Below, piece after piece: positions 1 to 7,420 of a stretch of DNA of 32,409 nt. Both the position numbers and the translations under genes were made by a program. Location of the stretch: contig NZ_JXQQ01000081.1 in assembly GCF_000834655.1 (NCBI RefSeq), positions 1-32,409 on the forward strand, in the 5' to 3' direction. The stretch's first letter is position 1, and each line of letters starts with the position of its first letter. A model generated the notes under the pieces. The model was not told the origin of the DNA. It made no database searches and saw only the letters and a list, made by a program, of their open reading frames with translations. This stretch comes from Variovorax paradoxus. GTDB lineage: Bacteria > Pseudomonadota > Gammaproteobacteria > Burkholderiales > Burkholderiaceae_C.

Positions 1-96
1 CAGCCCAAGCAGGCACCGCTGACGCTGCCGCCCGCGGCCGCTCCGCAGGACATGCGCGACGAGGCGCGCGCGAGCAGCGTGCCCGCGGCGATCTGA
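1..96 (+). CDS. C-terminal fragment of an unidentified protein
   Basis: The first 31 codons are open in frame 1 and end with TGA at 94-96. The visible tail is rich in Pro and Ala and ends in PAAI. It contains no recognisable domain, so I cannot name the protein. It converges on the molybdenum hydroxylase gene that ends at 196, with a palindromic repeat between the two stops. The fragment could be a chance open frame, but the codon choice (strong G/C at third positions) matches real genes in this window. Confidence 0.5.
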   Translation, partial: QPKQAPLTLPPAAAPQDMRDEARASSVPAAI

Positions 97-129
97 AGCC
101 CGACCCGTTATCCGTCAGCCCAATCCAAT

Positions 130-190
130 CCGTTCACGCTGAGCCTCTCGAAGCGCTGCGCGAGGCTTCGACAAGCTCAGCCCGAACGGC
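130..190. repeat. REP-like imperfect palindrome, copy 1
   Basis: An imperfect inverted repeat of about 60 bases. The left arm begins CCGTTCACGCTGAGC and the right arm ends GCTCAGCCCGAACGGC. The inner part pairs CTTCGA-type segments around a short GC-rich loop. It lies between two convergent genes, the expected position for a bidirectional terminator or REP element. A second copy, in reverse orientation and with the same arms, is at 6251-6312. Motifs with TTCGACAAGCTCAGC arms are, from memory, common in GC-rich proteobacterial intergenic regions. Confidence 0.8.
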
Positions 191-195
191 GTGGT

Positions 196-2442
196 TCAAG
201 CCAGATTGAACGGCAGCTGCCGCAAAGGCTTGCCCGTCAGCTGCGCGATGGCATTGGCGAACGCGGGCGCCAGCGGCGGCAGCCCCGGCTCCCCCATGCC
301 CTTGGGCGCATCGGCGCTGGGCACGACGTGGATGTCGAACTCCGGCACCTGCGTGATGCGGGCCACGGTGAAATCGCCGAAGTTGCCCTGCTGCACGACG
401 CCGTCCTTCAGCGTGATCGCGCTGCCGGCCAGGCACGTCGACAGCCCCATCACCGCCGCGCCCTGCACCTGCGCCTCCACGCTGCGCGGGTTGACGACCA
501 GGTTGCAGTGCACGCCGCTGGTCACGCGGTGCAGCACCGGCTGGCCGTCCTTGACCGATGCCTCCACCACATAGGCCACCACCGACTCGAAGGACTCGTG
601 CACCGCCACGCCCCAGGCGCGGCCGTCCGCGAGCTTCTTCTTGCCGTAGCCGCTCTTGTCCACTGCCAGTTGCAGCGCGGCGCGATGGCGCGGGTGCTTG
701 TCGCCGAAGAGCTGCATGCGGTAGGCCACCGGGTCCTGCTTCGTGCTGCGGGCGATCTCGTCGATCAGCGTTTCCATGACGAAGGCAGTGTGCGTGGAGC
801 CCACGCTGCGCCACCACAGAACAGGCACGTTGACCTCGGGGTGGTGCACCGTCAGGCGCATCGGCACCGGGTACGGGTCGCGCATGCCCTCCACCGCCGT
901 GGCGTCGATGCCGTCCTTCACCATCATTCCGCCGAACACGGTGCCCGAGGTGATGGACTGGCCCACGATCACGTGGTCCCACGCGAGGATCTTGCCGCGC
1001 TCGTCGAAGCCGATGCGCGCGCGATGCAGATGCATCGGCCGGTAGTAGCCGCCCTTGATGTCGTCCTCGCGGCTCCACAAGAGGCGCACGGGCGCATCGA
1101 GGCCTGCGGCGCGCGTGGCCTTGGCGATCTCGCAGGCCTCGACCACGAAGTCGCTCGAGCCCACGAAGCGCCGGCCGAAACCGCCGCCCGCCATCTGCAC
1201 GTTCACCTTCACCTGCGCGGCATCGAGCTTCAGCGTGCGCGCCGCGGCCTGGCCGTCGAGGTCGGCGGACTGCGTACCGACCCACAGTTCGGCGCGGCCG
1301 TCCGAGAGCTTCACGGTGCAGTTGATCGGCTCCATCGGCGCGTGCGCGAGGTACGGAAACACGAACTCGGCCTCCAGCTTGCGCGGCGCATTGGCCAGCG
1401 GCGCCATGTCGGCGTCGAACTTGCGGTTGCCGGGGCGGCCGGCCAATTCGCGGTACTGGACCAGCTGCCTGTCGCTGTCCACCTTCTCGACGGCGGCCGT
1501 GTCCCACTGCAGCTTCAGCGCATCGCGGCCCAGCTTGGCCGGCCAGTACCCGTCGGCCACCACGGCCACGCCTTCGGCGCCGCGGTCCAGCGGAATGCGC
1601 ACCACGGCCTTGACGCCCTTGACGGCGCGCGCGGCGCTGTCGTCCACCGACGCGAGGCGCGCGCCGAACACCGGCGGATGGGCCACCACCGCCGTGAGTT
1701 GGCCGGGCTGCCGCACATCGATGCCGAAGTCCTGACGTCCGCTGCTCTTGGCGCGCGCGTCCAGGCGCGTGGTCGCGCGGCCGATGATGCGGAAGTCCTT
1801 CGGGTCCTTCAGCACGACCTTCTCGGGCACCGGCAGCGCCATGGCCGCTTCGGCCAGTTCGCCGTAGCCGAGCTTCCGCCCGCCCGGGCCGATCACCGTG
1901 CCGGCCTGCGTGCGCAGCGTGGACACATCGACCTTCCAGCGCGCCGCCGCGGCTGACATCAGCATCGCGCGGGCGCGCGCGCCGAGTTCGCGGTACTGCG
2001 TGAAGCTGTTCTTGATCGAGTTGGAGCCGCCGGTCAGGTGCATGCCGAAGAGCGGGTCGGCGTATGCCGCATCGTTCGTGCCGCTGCGGCTGCGCACCAG
2101 GGCCCAGTCGGCGTCCAGCTCCTCGGCCAGGATCATCGGCAGGCCGGTCTGCACACCCTGGCCGAATTCGAGGCGGTTGATGGTCACCGTGACTTCGCCG
2201 TTGGGCGCGATCTGCACGAAGGCCGAGGGCTGCTGCGTCGGCTTCAAGCCGCCGGCCGCCGGCTTCGCACCGTCGGCCTGCGCCGCGGCCAGATGGGGAA
2301 AGGCGCCGAGCACGAGCCCGCCGGCGCCGGCCATTTTCAGGAAGCTGCGGCGAGGCAGCGTGGCGGCCTCGTCGGTGGAAGGCCGTGCCATCAGGCGCTG
2401 CAGCGCGCGCGGCAGTTCGTCGTAGTCGATGTTGGGCAGCAT
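196..2442 (-). CDS. Molybdopterin-binding subunit of a xanthine dehydrogenase/isoquinoline oxidoreductase-family enzyme
   Basis: This is the large catalytic subunit (748 aa) of a molybdenum hydroxylase, most like the IorB/aldehyde oxidoreductase group. The N-terminus carries a twin-arginine export signal (RRSFLK at residues 31-36, then a hydrophobic stretch ending AAAQA), so the heterodimer probably acts in the periplasm. The molybdopterin-contact motif GGGFGRR sits near residue 416. A conserved GxGEPG segment near residue 715 holds the expected active-site Glu. A clear ribosome site (AAGGAG, 8 nt spacing) precedes the ATG. It is 12 nt downstream of the 2Fe-2S subunit gene and follows a cytochrome c gene. 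The substrate cannot be read from sequence; aldehydes or N-heterocycles are typical for the family. Confidence 0.9.
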   Translation of the reverse strand: MLPNIDYDELPRALQRLMARPSTDEAATLPRRSFLKMAGAGGLVLGAFPHLAAAQADGAKPAAGGLKPTQQPSAFVQIAPNGEVTVTINRLEFGQGVQTGLPMILAEELDADWALVRSRSGTNDAAYADPLFGMHLTGGSNSIKNSFTQYRELGARARAMLMSAAAARWKVDVSTLRTQAGTVIGPGGRKLGYGELAEAAMALPVPEKVVLKDPKDFRIIGRATTRLDARAKSSGRQDFGIDVRQPGQLTAVVAHPPVFGARLASVDDSAARAVKGVKAVVRIPLDRGAEGVAVVADGYWPAKLGRDALKLQWDTAAVEKVDSDRQLVQYRELAGRPGNRKFDADMAPLANAPRKLEAEFVFPYLAHAPMEPINCTVKLSDGRAELWVGTQSADLDGQAAARTLKLDAAQVKVNVQMAGGGFGRRFVGSSDFVVEACEIAKATRAAGLDAPVRLLWSREDDIKGGYYRPMHLHRARIGFDERGKILAWDHVIVGQSITSGTVFGGMMVKDGIDATAVEGMRDPYPVPMRLTVHHPEVNVPVLWWRSVGSTHTAFVMETLIDEIARSTKQDPVAYRMQLFGDKHPRHRAALQLAVDKSGYGKKKLADGRAWGVAVHESFESVVAYVVEASVKDGQPVLHRVTSGVHCNLVVNPRSVEAQVQGAAVMGLSTCLAGSAITLKDGVVQQGNFGDFTVARITQVPEFDIHVVPSADAPKGMGEPGLPPLAPAFANAIAQLTGKPLRQLPFNLA

Positions 2443-2454
2443 GGTGGCGGCTCC

Positions 2455-2928
2455 TTAAGCGAGGTTGCGGGCCGCATCGGCCACGGCGGCGCGAATGCGC
2501 ACATAGGTGCCGCATCGGCAGATGTTGCCGGCCATGGCCGAATCGATCTCGTCCACGCTGGGCTGCTTGCCCGCGGGCAGCGACTTCAGGAACGCGGTCG
2601 CGCTCATGATCTGGCCGCTCTGGCAGTAGCCGCACTGCGCCACGTCGTGCTTGACCCAGGCGCTGTGCACGGCCGCGCCGACGCGGTCGCTGCCGTCGGT
2701 GGCGGCTTCGATCGTGGTGATCTTCTTGCCCTGCGCGGCGGAAATCGGCGTGATGCAGGAGCGGATCGCCTGGCCATCCAGGTGCACGGTGCAGGCGCCG
2801 CACAGCGCGGCGCCGCAGCCGAACTTGGTGCCGGTCATGCCCAGCGTGTCGCGCAGGGCCCAGAGGATGGGGGTGCCGGGATCGGCATCGACCGCGTGGT
2901 CGCGGCCATTGACGTGGAGCGCACTCAT
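2455..2928 (-). CDS. [2Fe-2S] subunit of the molybdenum hydroxylase
   Basis: This 157-aa small subunit carries two [2Fe-2S] clusters that pass electrons from the molybdenum site. The N-terminal plant-type ferredoxin motif is visible as CGAALCGAC followed by a fourth Cys in IRSC. The C-terminal four-helix cluster motif is CGYCQSGQ with NICRCGTY. This length and cluster order are typical of IorA/CoxS-type subunits. An open frame continues upstream to 3255, but the ATG at 2928 has the ribosome site GGAG about 9 nt away and gives the normal N-terminus, so I chose it. It has no signal peptide of its own; it probably rides through the Tat system with the large subunit. No FAD subunit is encoded nearby, consistent with cytochrome c as electron acceptor. 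Confidence 0.92.
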   Translation of the reverse strand: MSALHVNGRDHAVDADPGTPILWALRDTLGMTGTKFGCGAALCGACTVHLDGQAIRSCITPISAAQGKKITTIEAATDGSDRVGAAVHSAWVKHDVAQCGYCQSGQIMSATAFLKSLPAGKQPSVDEIDSAMAGNICRCGTYVRIRAAVADAARNLA

Positions 2929-2968
2929 GTTCTTTTTCTCCGTGGGTGGGTGGTTGAAACGATCGGGT

Positions 2969-3310
2969 TCACTTGGCGCCGTCGAGCAGCCATTGCGCGA
3001 GCGCCTGCAGGTCGGGATCGGGGACCTGGGCCTGCGGCGGCATCGGCATCGCGCCCCATTTGCCCGAACTGCCGGCCTTGATGCTGGCGGCCAGTTGCGC
3101 GGCCGTGCCCTTGCCGTCGCCGTATTTCGCGCCGATGTCCTTCCACGACGGGCCCACCACCTTGGTGGCGGGCTGGTGGCAGGCGGCGCACGAATACTTC
3201 TGCGCCAGCGCCAGGCTCGCGGCGGCGTGCTGCGGCCACATGGCGCCTGCGCCAAGGCCCAGGACCATCGCGAGGGACGCGGTGATGGAAGCGGTCTTTT
3301 CTGTTTTCAT
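2969..3310 (-). CDS. Secreted class I cytochrome c
   Basis: This 113-aa protein has a Sec signal peptide (MKTEKT then a hydrophobic segment, cleavage around AAA-S near residue 31). A single haem-binding CAACH lies at residues 41-45, and a methionine-rich MPMPP near residues 88-92 probably supplies the axial Met ligand. The size fits c551/c552-type cytochromes. It is the first gene of the minus-strand operon with the two molybdenum hydroxylase subunits, so it most likely takes electrons from the 2Fe-2S clusters and passes them to the respiratory chain. An in-frame start at 3370 exists, but only the ATG at 3310 gives a proper signal peptide. The ribosome site is weak. Confidence 0.9.
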   Translation of the reverse strand: MKTEKTASITASLAMVLGLGAGAMWPQHAAASLALAQKYSCAACHQPATKVVGPSWKDIGAKYGDGKGTAAQLAASIKAGSSGKWGAMPMPPQAQVPDPDLQALAQWLLDGAK

Positions 3311-3378
3311 CGTGGAACCGTGGAAAAAGGAAGTTGTCTGAATCGACGGACGGCCTTCGGCGCACGACACCGCATGCA

Positions 3379-3506
3379 GCCCAATCCATCGCGGGCCAGT
3401 GTCGGGCGAAGACCCTCCGGCCGTTTGCCCAATCCACGCGTGTTCTTGCCTGAAACAACGAGACTGCGCCGGAAACGCGTGGCGAACGAAATGCGCCAGC
3501 TAGACT
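3379..3506 (+). promoter_or_regulatory. Divergent control region with a 10-bp direct repeat and a possible -10 element
   Basis: Between the cytochrome c start (3310) and the AraC regulator start (3537), the sequence GCCCAATCCA occurs twice in direct orientation, at 3379-3388 and 3427-3436, 48 bp apart. AraC-family proteins often bind direct repeats, so these are candidate operator half-sites. TAGACT at 3501-3506 could be the -10 box for the regulator gene. A third GCCCAATCCA lies at 118-127, outside the operon, so chance occurrence is possible. Confidence 0.25.
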
Positions 3507-3536
3507 TTTTCGGTGGCGTCATTCGAAAGGATTCAG

Positions 3537-4469
3537 ATGGAAGCAGAAGCGGTACAGGCGGCGAAGCAGGAAGCGTCGGGCGCCGACGACGTCCTGGGCG
3601 ACCTGACCCGGGCGGTGGCACGCATCGCGCAGAGCGACGGCGACTTCCTCACCGCCATTCCCGAGCTCTCGCTGCACCGCCGCAGCGCCACGACCGACCC
3701 GATGCACTGCCTCTACGGATTCGGCGTCGGCATCACCGTGAGCGGGCAGAAGCGGGTGGCGCTCGGCGAGGAGGTGTTCGACTATTCGGCAGGCCAGTCG
3801 CTGCTGACGACGGCCGACCTGCCCGTGGTGACGCACATCACCCGGGCCAGCGCGGCGCAGCCCTTCATGGGCCTCATGCTCCGGCTCGACCCGCGCGCCG
3901 TCGTGCAGGCCGCCGCCGAGATGGCCTTGCCGCAGCCGACCAGGGATTGCAGCTACCGGGCCATGTCGCTCGGCGATCTCGATGCCACGCTGCTGGGCGC
4001 GGTGACGCGGCTCATCGAACTGCTCCACGAGCCAAGGCTGCTCCCGCAGCTCGCACCACTGCTGCAGCAGGAGATCCTGGTGCGGCTGCTCGCGGGGCGC
4101 CACGGCCCGCAACTGCAGCGCCTCGTGGCGGTCGGTTCGCCGAGCCAGCAGGTGGTGCAGAGCATGACCTGGCTCAAGCTGAATTTCACGCAGCCCGTGC
4201 TCGCGGACGACCTGGCCGCCTCCGTGCACATGAGCCCCTCGACGTTCCGGCAGCACTTCCGTGCCGTGGCGGGCATGAGCCCGATGCAGTACCTGAAGCA
4301 ACTGCGCCTGCAGGAAGCGCGGCAACTGATGCTGAACCAGGGCATCGACGCCGGCACCGCGGGCGTTCGCGTGGGCTACGAGAGCGCCTCGCAGTTCAGC
4401 CGCGAATACGCGCGCCTCTTCGGCGCGCCGCCGCTGCGCGACATCCGGCGGATGCGCGAAACGAACTGA
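3537..4469 (+). CDS. AraC-family transcriptional regulator (YqhC-like)
   Basis: This 310-aa regulator has an N-terminal AraC_N (cupin-like) ligand domain over about residues 20-170, and a C-terminal pair of helix-turn-helix motifs over about residues 210-305 (LADDLAASVHMSPSTFRQHF, and later VGYESASQFSREYARLFG). The AraC_N subtype is the one seen in YqhC, which controls aldehyde reductases in Escherichia coli. That fits its position divergent from a probable aldehyde/heterocycle oxidoreductase. The start at 3537 is preferred to the in-frame ATG at 3513 because AAAGG lies about 6 nt before it. It probably activates the minus-strand operon in response to the substrate; this is inferred from the divergent layout. 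Confidence 0.85.
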   Translation: MEAEAVQAAKQEASGADDVLGDLTRAVARIAQSDGDFLTAIPELSLHRRSATTDPMHCLYGFGVGITVSGQKRVALGEEVFDYSAGQSLLTTADLPVVTHITRASAAQPFMGLMLRLDPRAVVQAAAEMALPQPTRDCSYRAMSLGDLDATLLGAVTRLIELLHEPRLLPQLAPLLQQEILVRLLAGRHGPQLQRLVAVGSPSQQVVQSMTWLKLNFTQPVLADDLAASVHMSPSTFRQHFRAVAGMSPMQYLKQLRLQEARQLMLNQGIDAGTAGVRVGYESASQFSREYARLFGAPPLRDIRRMRETN

Positions 4470-4518
4470 GCCGCCGCCGGGGCCATCCGCGCCCTTGCGC
4501 CGGCCGGCGCGCGCCATT

Positions 4519-4527
4519 TGCTACCCT
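4519..4527 (+). promoter_or_regulatory. Extended -10 promoter giving a probable leaderless miaA mRNA
   Basis: TGCTACCCT fits the extended -10 pattern (TGnTAnnnT). It ends 9 nt before the miaA ATG at 4537, so the expected transcription start falls at or within a few bases of the start codon. There is no Shine-Dalgarno sequence and no good -35 box. Confidence 0.4.
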
Positions 4528-4536
4528 CGGCGCACC

Positions 4537-5580
4537 ATGTCTCCCAGTTCCGCATCGGCCGCCGAGGCCCCCTCACCGGCATCTTCGGCATCGCCTGCCG
4601 CTGCGCCTTCCGGCTTGCCGCGCTACGTGGCGCTCGCCGGCCCCACCGCATCGGGCAAGACGGCCGCCGCATTGGCCCTCGCGAAGCTGCAGCCGGTGGA
4701 GATCGTCTCGGTCGATTCCGCCCTCGTCTACCGCGGCATGGACATCGGCACGGCCAAGCCCACGGCGGCCGAGCAGGCCGCGGTGCCGCATCACCTGATC
4801 GACATCCTCGATGCGCGCAAGAGCTACAGCGCCGCCGCCTTCGTGGCCGATGCGACGCGGCTCATCGACGAGATTCGCGCACGCGGCGCACTGCCGCTGC
4901 TGGTGGGCGGCACGATGCTGTACTTCAAGGCGCTGTTCGACGGCATCGATGCGATGCCCGCAGCCGATGCGGCGGTGCGCGCGCGCATCGATTCGCAAGC
5001 CGCCGAACGCGGCTGGCCCGCAATGCACGCACGGCTCGCCGAGGTCGATCCCGTGACGGCCGCGCGCCTTGCGCCGCAAGACAGCCAGCGCATCCAGCGT
5101 GCGCTCGAGGTGTGGGAGAGCAGCGGCCAGCCGCTCTCGAGCTTTCATGCGAGCGACAACAAGACCGCCAAGGCCGTGGACGGCGGCGTGCTCTTCTCGC
5201 TCGAACCCACCGATCGCGCCTGGCTGCATGCGCGCATTGCCGACCGCTTCGACGCGATGCTCGCCGCGGGTTTTCTCGACGAAGTCAAGGCGCTGCGCGC
5301 GCGCGGCGATCTCTCGACCGACCTGCCCTCGATGCGCTGCGTCGGCTACCGGCAGGCGTGGGAAATGCTCGATGCCTGCGGCACGTCCGCGCCAGATGCC
5401 AGGGCCATGCAAGACCTGCGCGAGCGCGGCATCGCCGCCACGCGCCAGCTCGCCAAGCGGCAGATCACCTGGCTGCGCAGCATGCCGCAGCGCACCGTGG
5501 TCGCCTGCGATGCACCCGACGCGGTGCAGACCGCGGTTCGACTGATTTCAAAGACCACCCTCACCACTTCGCCCGGATGA
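4537..5580 (+). CDS. miaA: tRNA dimethylallyltransferase
   Basis: MiaA transfers a dimethylallyl group to N6 of A37 in tRNAs that read codons starting with U, the first step toward ms2i6A. The P-loop GPTASGKT is at residues 35-42. It is followed by the substrate motif DSALVYRGMDIGTAKP and later by MRCVGYRQ, both diagnostic. The protein is 347 aa, about 30 longer than usual because of a low-complexity Ala/Ser/Pro N-terminal tail (residues 1-28). An upstream in-frame TTG at 4495 is less likely because the -10-like element at 4519-4527 sits between it and the ATG. The stop overlaps the start of the ABC ATPase (ATGA), implying translational coupling. Confidence 0.95.
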   Translation: MSPSSASAAEAPSPASSASPAAAPSGLPRYVALAGPTASGKTAAALALAKLQPVEIVSVDSALVYRGMDIGTAKPTAAEQAAVPHHLIDILDARKSYSAAAFVADATRLIDEIRARGALPLLVGGTMLYFKALFDGIDAMPAADAAVRARIDSQAAERGWPAMHARLAEVDPVTAARLAPQDSQRIQRALEVWESSGQPLSSFHASDNKTAKAVDGGVLFSLEPTDRAWLHARIADRFDAMLAAGFLDEVKALRARGDLSTDLPSMRCVGYRQAWEMLDACGTSAPDARAMQDLRERGIAATRQLAKRQITWLRSMPQRTVVACDAPDAVQTAVRLISKTTLTTSPG

Positions 5581-6224
5581 CGCTGCGCATTACCAACCTC
5601 GGCAAGCATTACGGCGAAGCGCCGGTCTTCGAAAACGTGACGCTCGAAGTCCAGCCCGGCGAGTTCGTCGCCATCGTGGGCGAGTCGGGCGTCGGCAAGT
5701 CGACGCTGCTCAACTGCATGGCGGGCCTGGACACCTGGGACCAGGGCACGGTCATGCACGACGGCACCGACATCGGCGCGCTCGACGGCGAAGCCTGCGC
5801 GCTCTGGCGGCGCAGGCACGTCGGCTTCGTGTTCCAGGCGTTCCACGTGCTGCCGCACCTGGACGTGGCGCAGAACGTGTCGCTGCCGCTGATGCTGCTC
5901 GGCCAGAAAAAAGACGACGGCCGCGTCGCGCACATGCTCGATGCGGTCGGCCTGCCCGGCATGGGCGCGCGGCTGCCGCAGACGCTCTCTGGCGGTCAGC
6001 TGCAGCGCGTGGCGATCGCGCGTGCGCTGGTCCATCGGCCCGCGCTGCTGCTCGCCGACGAGCCCACGGGCAACCTCGACCCGACCACGGCCGCGAAGGT
6101 GATGGAACTCCTGATCGGCCAGACGCGCGAGCACGGCGCCTCGCTGGTGCTGGTCACGCACTCCGAGAGCGCGGCCGCCCGCGCGGACCGCCTGCTGCAC
6201 CTGACGGCCGGCGGGATTCGCTGA
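5577..6224 (+). CDS. LolD/MacB-type ABC transporter ATPase (AttE-like)
   Basis: This 215-aa ATP-binding subunit belongs to the family that works with FtsX-type permeases. Walker A is GESGVGKST (residues 35-43), the signature is LSGGQLQRVAIARAL, Walker B is LLLADEPTGNLD, and the H-loop is LVTHS. The ATG overlaps the miaA stop by 4 nt. No permease is adjacent. The only FtsX-type permease in the window is at 15978-18587, and a CrtC/AttH-like protein is at 23067. Together these resemble an AttEFGH-type export system whose genes have been separated. It could instead serve an unrelated permease elsewhere. Confidence 0.88.
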   Translation: MTLRITNLGKHYGEAPVFENVTLEVQPGEFVAIVGESGVGKSTLLNCMAGLDTWDQGTVMHDGTDIGALDGEACALWRRRHVGFVFQAFHVLPHLDVAQNVSLPLMLLGQKKDDGRVAHMLDAVGLPGMGARLPQTLSGGQLQRVAIARALVHRPALLLADEPTGNLDPTTAAKVMELLIGQTREHGASLVLVTHSESAAARADRLLHLTAGGIR

Positions 6225-6250
6225 TCGGAGATTGCGTTCGCTCTACCGAA

Positions 6251-6312
6251 GCCGTTCGGGCTGAGCTTGTCGAAGCCTCGTGCGTCGCTTCGACGCGCTC
6301 AGCGTGAACGGC
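6251..6312. repeat. REP-like imperfect palindrome, copy 2
   Basis: It begins GCCGTTCGGGCTGAGC and ends GCTCAGCGTGAACGGC. It is the reverse-complement orientation of the element at 130-190, with the same asymmetric arms (one GGGCTGAGCTTGTCGAAG-type, one CGCTGAGC-type). It sits between the convergent stops of the ABC ATPase (6224) and the PLP enzyme (6350). It can fold into a long hairpin on either strand and may serve as a bidirectional terminator. Confidence 0.82.
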
Positions 6313-6349
6313 CCCATCCTTTCGAACGCAGCCCGGTCCCGATATGGGA

Positions 6350-7306
6350 TTACGCGAGCAGCGCCGCGTAGCGCGACAGGTCCACGTTGCCGCCGCTGAT
6401 CACGATGCCCACGCGCTTGCCGGCGATGGCCTCGCCTGCCGCGATGGCGCCCGCGAAGGCGAGGCAACCCGTCGGCTCCACCACCATCTTCATGCGCTCG
6501 GCGAAGAAGCGCATCGCCTCCACGAGCTGGTCGTCGGTCACCGTGAAGATGTCGTCCACGTCGCGCTGGATGATGCCGAAGGTGTACTGGCCCAGGTGCT
6601 GCGTCTGCGCGCCGTCGGCGATGGTCTTGGGCGTTTCGATGTGCACGATCTTCCCGGTGCGGAACGACTGCTGCCCGTCGTTGCCCGCCTCAGGCTCCAC
6701 GCCGTAGACCTTGCAATCGGGCGAGAGCGCCCGCGCCGACAGCGCCGAGCCCGAGAGCAGGCCGCCGCCGCCCAGGCACACGAAGAGGTGGTCAAGCGGC
6801 CCGGTTTCCTCGATCAGTTCCTTCACCGCCGTGCCCTGGCCCGAGAGCACGTCCGGGTGGTCATAGGGGGGAATCATCGTCATGCCGCGCTCCTGCGCGA
6901 GCTGCTTCGTCACCGCCTCGCGGTCTTCGGTGAAGCGGTCGTACATCACCACTTCGGCGCCATAGCCCTTCGTGGCCGCAACCTTGGCGGCGGGCGCGTC
7001 CTTGGGCATGACGATCACGGCGGGCATCGACAGGAGCCGCGCCGACAGCGCGATGGCCTGCGCATGGTTGCCCGACGAGAAGGCGATCACGCCGCCCTTG
7101 CGCTGCGCCGCATCGAACCTGGAGAGCGCGTTGAATGCGCCGCGGAACTTGAACGCGCCCATGCGCTGGAAGTTCTCGCACTTGAAGAAGAACTGCGCGC
7201 CCCAGCGCTCGTTGGCGGTGGTCGATTGCAGCACCGGCGTGCGGTGGGCGTGGCCTTCGAGCCGCGCGGCCGCGGCGGTGACGTCGTCGTAGGTAGGTAG
7301 TTGCAT
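6350..7306 (-). CDS. threo-3-hydroxyaspartate ammonia-lyase-like PLP enzyme (serine/threonine dehydratase family)
   Basis: This is a 318-aa fold-type II PLP enzyme. Lys53 in GAFKFRG is the Schiff-base lysine. SSGNHAQ binds the substrate carboxylate, GGGGLLSG cradles the PLP phosphate, and VEPEAGND is the serine racemase-type motif. The length and lack of a regulatory ACT domain exclude biosynthetic IlvA. Similarity in tone is closest to threo-3-hydroxy-L-aspartate ammonia-lyases, which form oxaloacetate and ammonia, but catabolic threonine/serine dehydratase or serine racemase activity is possible. It is divergent from the GntR-led operon at 7421, so it may share its control region, including the palindrome at 7389-7404. 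Confidence 0.82.
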   Translation of the reverse strand: MQLPTYDDVTAAAARLEGHAHRTPVLQSTTANERWGAQFFFKCENFQRMGAFKFRGAFNALSRFDAAQRKGGVIAFSSGNHAQAIALSARLLSMPAVIVMPKDAPAAKVAATKGYGAEVVMYDRFTEDREAVTKQLAQERGMTMIPPYDHPDVLSGQGTAVKELIEETGPLDHLFVCLGGGGLLSGSALSARALSPDCKVYGVEPEAGNDGQQSFRTGKIVHIETPKTIADGAQTQHLGQYTFGIIQRDVDDIFTVTDDQLVEAMRFFAERMKMVVEPTGCLAFAGAIAAGEAIAGKRVGIVISGGNVDLSRYAALLA

Positions 7307-7388
7307 GGGTCGAGCTTAGCGAAGGCTTACGTTTTTTTGCAGACCTCGTCGGTAAAAACCCGGGATGCGCGACGGGCCGGATCTTCGT

Positions 7389-7404
7389 ACTCTGTATACA
7401 GAGT
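7389..7404. promoter_or_regulatory. Perfect 16-bp palindrome, candidate GntR operator
   Basis: ACTCTGTATACAGAGT is a perfect palindrome 16 bp before the GntR-family start codon at 7421. It is within 83 bp of the divergent PLP enzyme start at 7306. FCD-type GntR regulators bind short palindromes near their own promoters, so autoregulation is likely. TATACA inside it may be a -10 element. Confidence 0.65.
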
Positions 7405-7420
7405 TCAAAAGAAAGCCGCC

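Noticed and set aside
134..2803. Very long minus-strand open frame of 889 codons over the molybdenum hydroxylase genes, and a 542-codon plus-strand frame (328-1956)
   Set aside because: Both are shadows from GC-rich codon bias. The alternative minus frame (196-2442) has the Tat signal, cofactor motifs and ribosome site; the shadow products are Arg-rich and motif-free.
2929..3255. N-terminal extension of the 2Fe-2S subunit
   Set aside because: The added residues overlap the cytochrome c gene and are Arg/Pro-rich; the ATG at 2928 has a good ribosome site and a normal family N-terminus.
4495..4536. Upstream TTG start for miaA
   Set aside because: It lies upstream of the probable -10 element, and the residues added have no family similarity.
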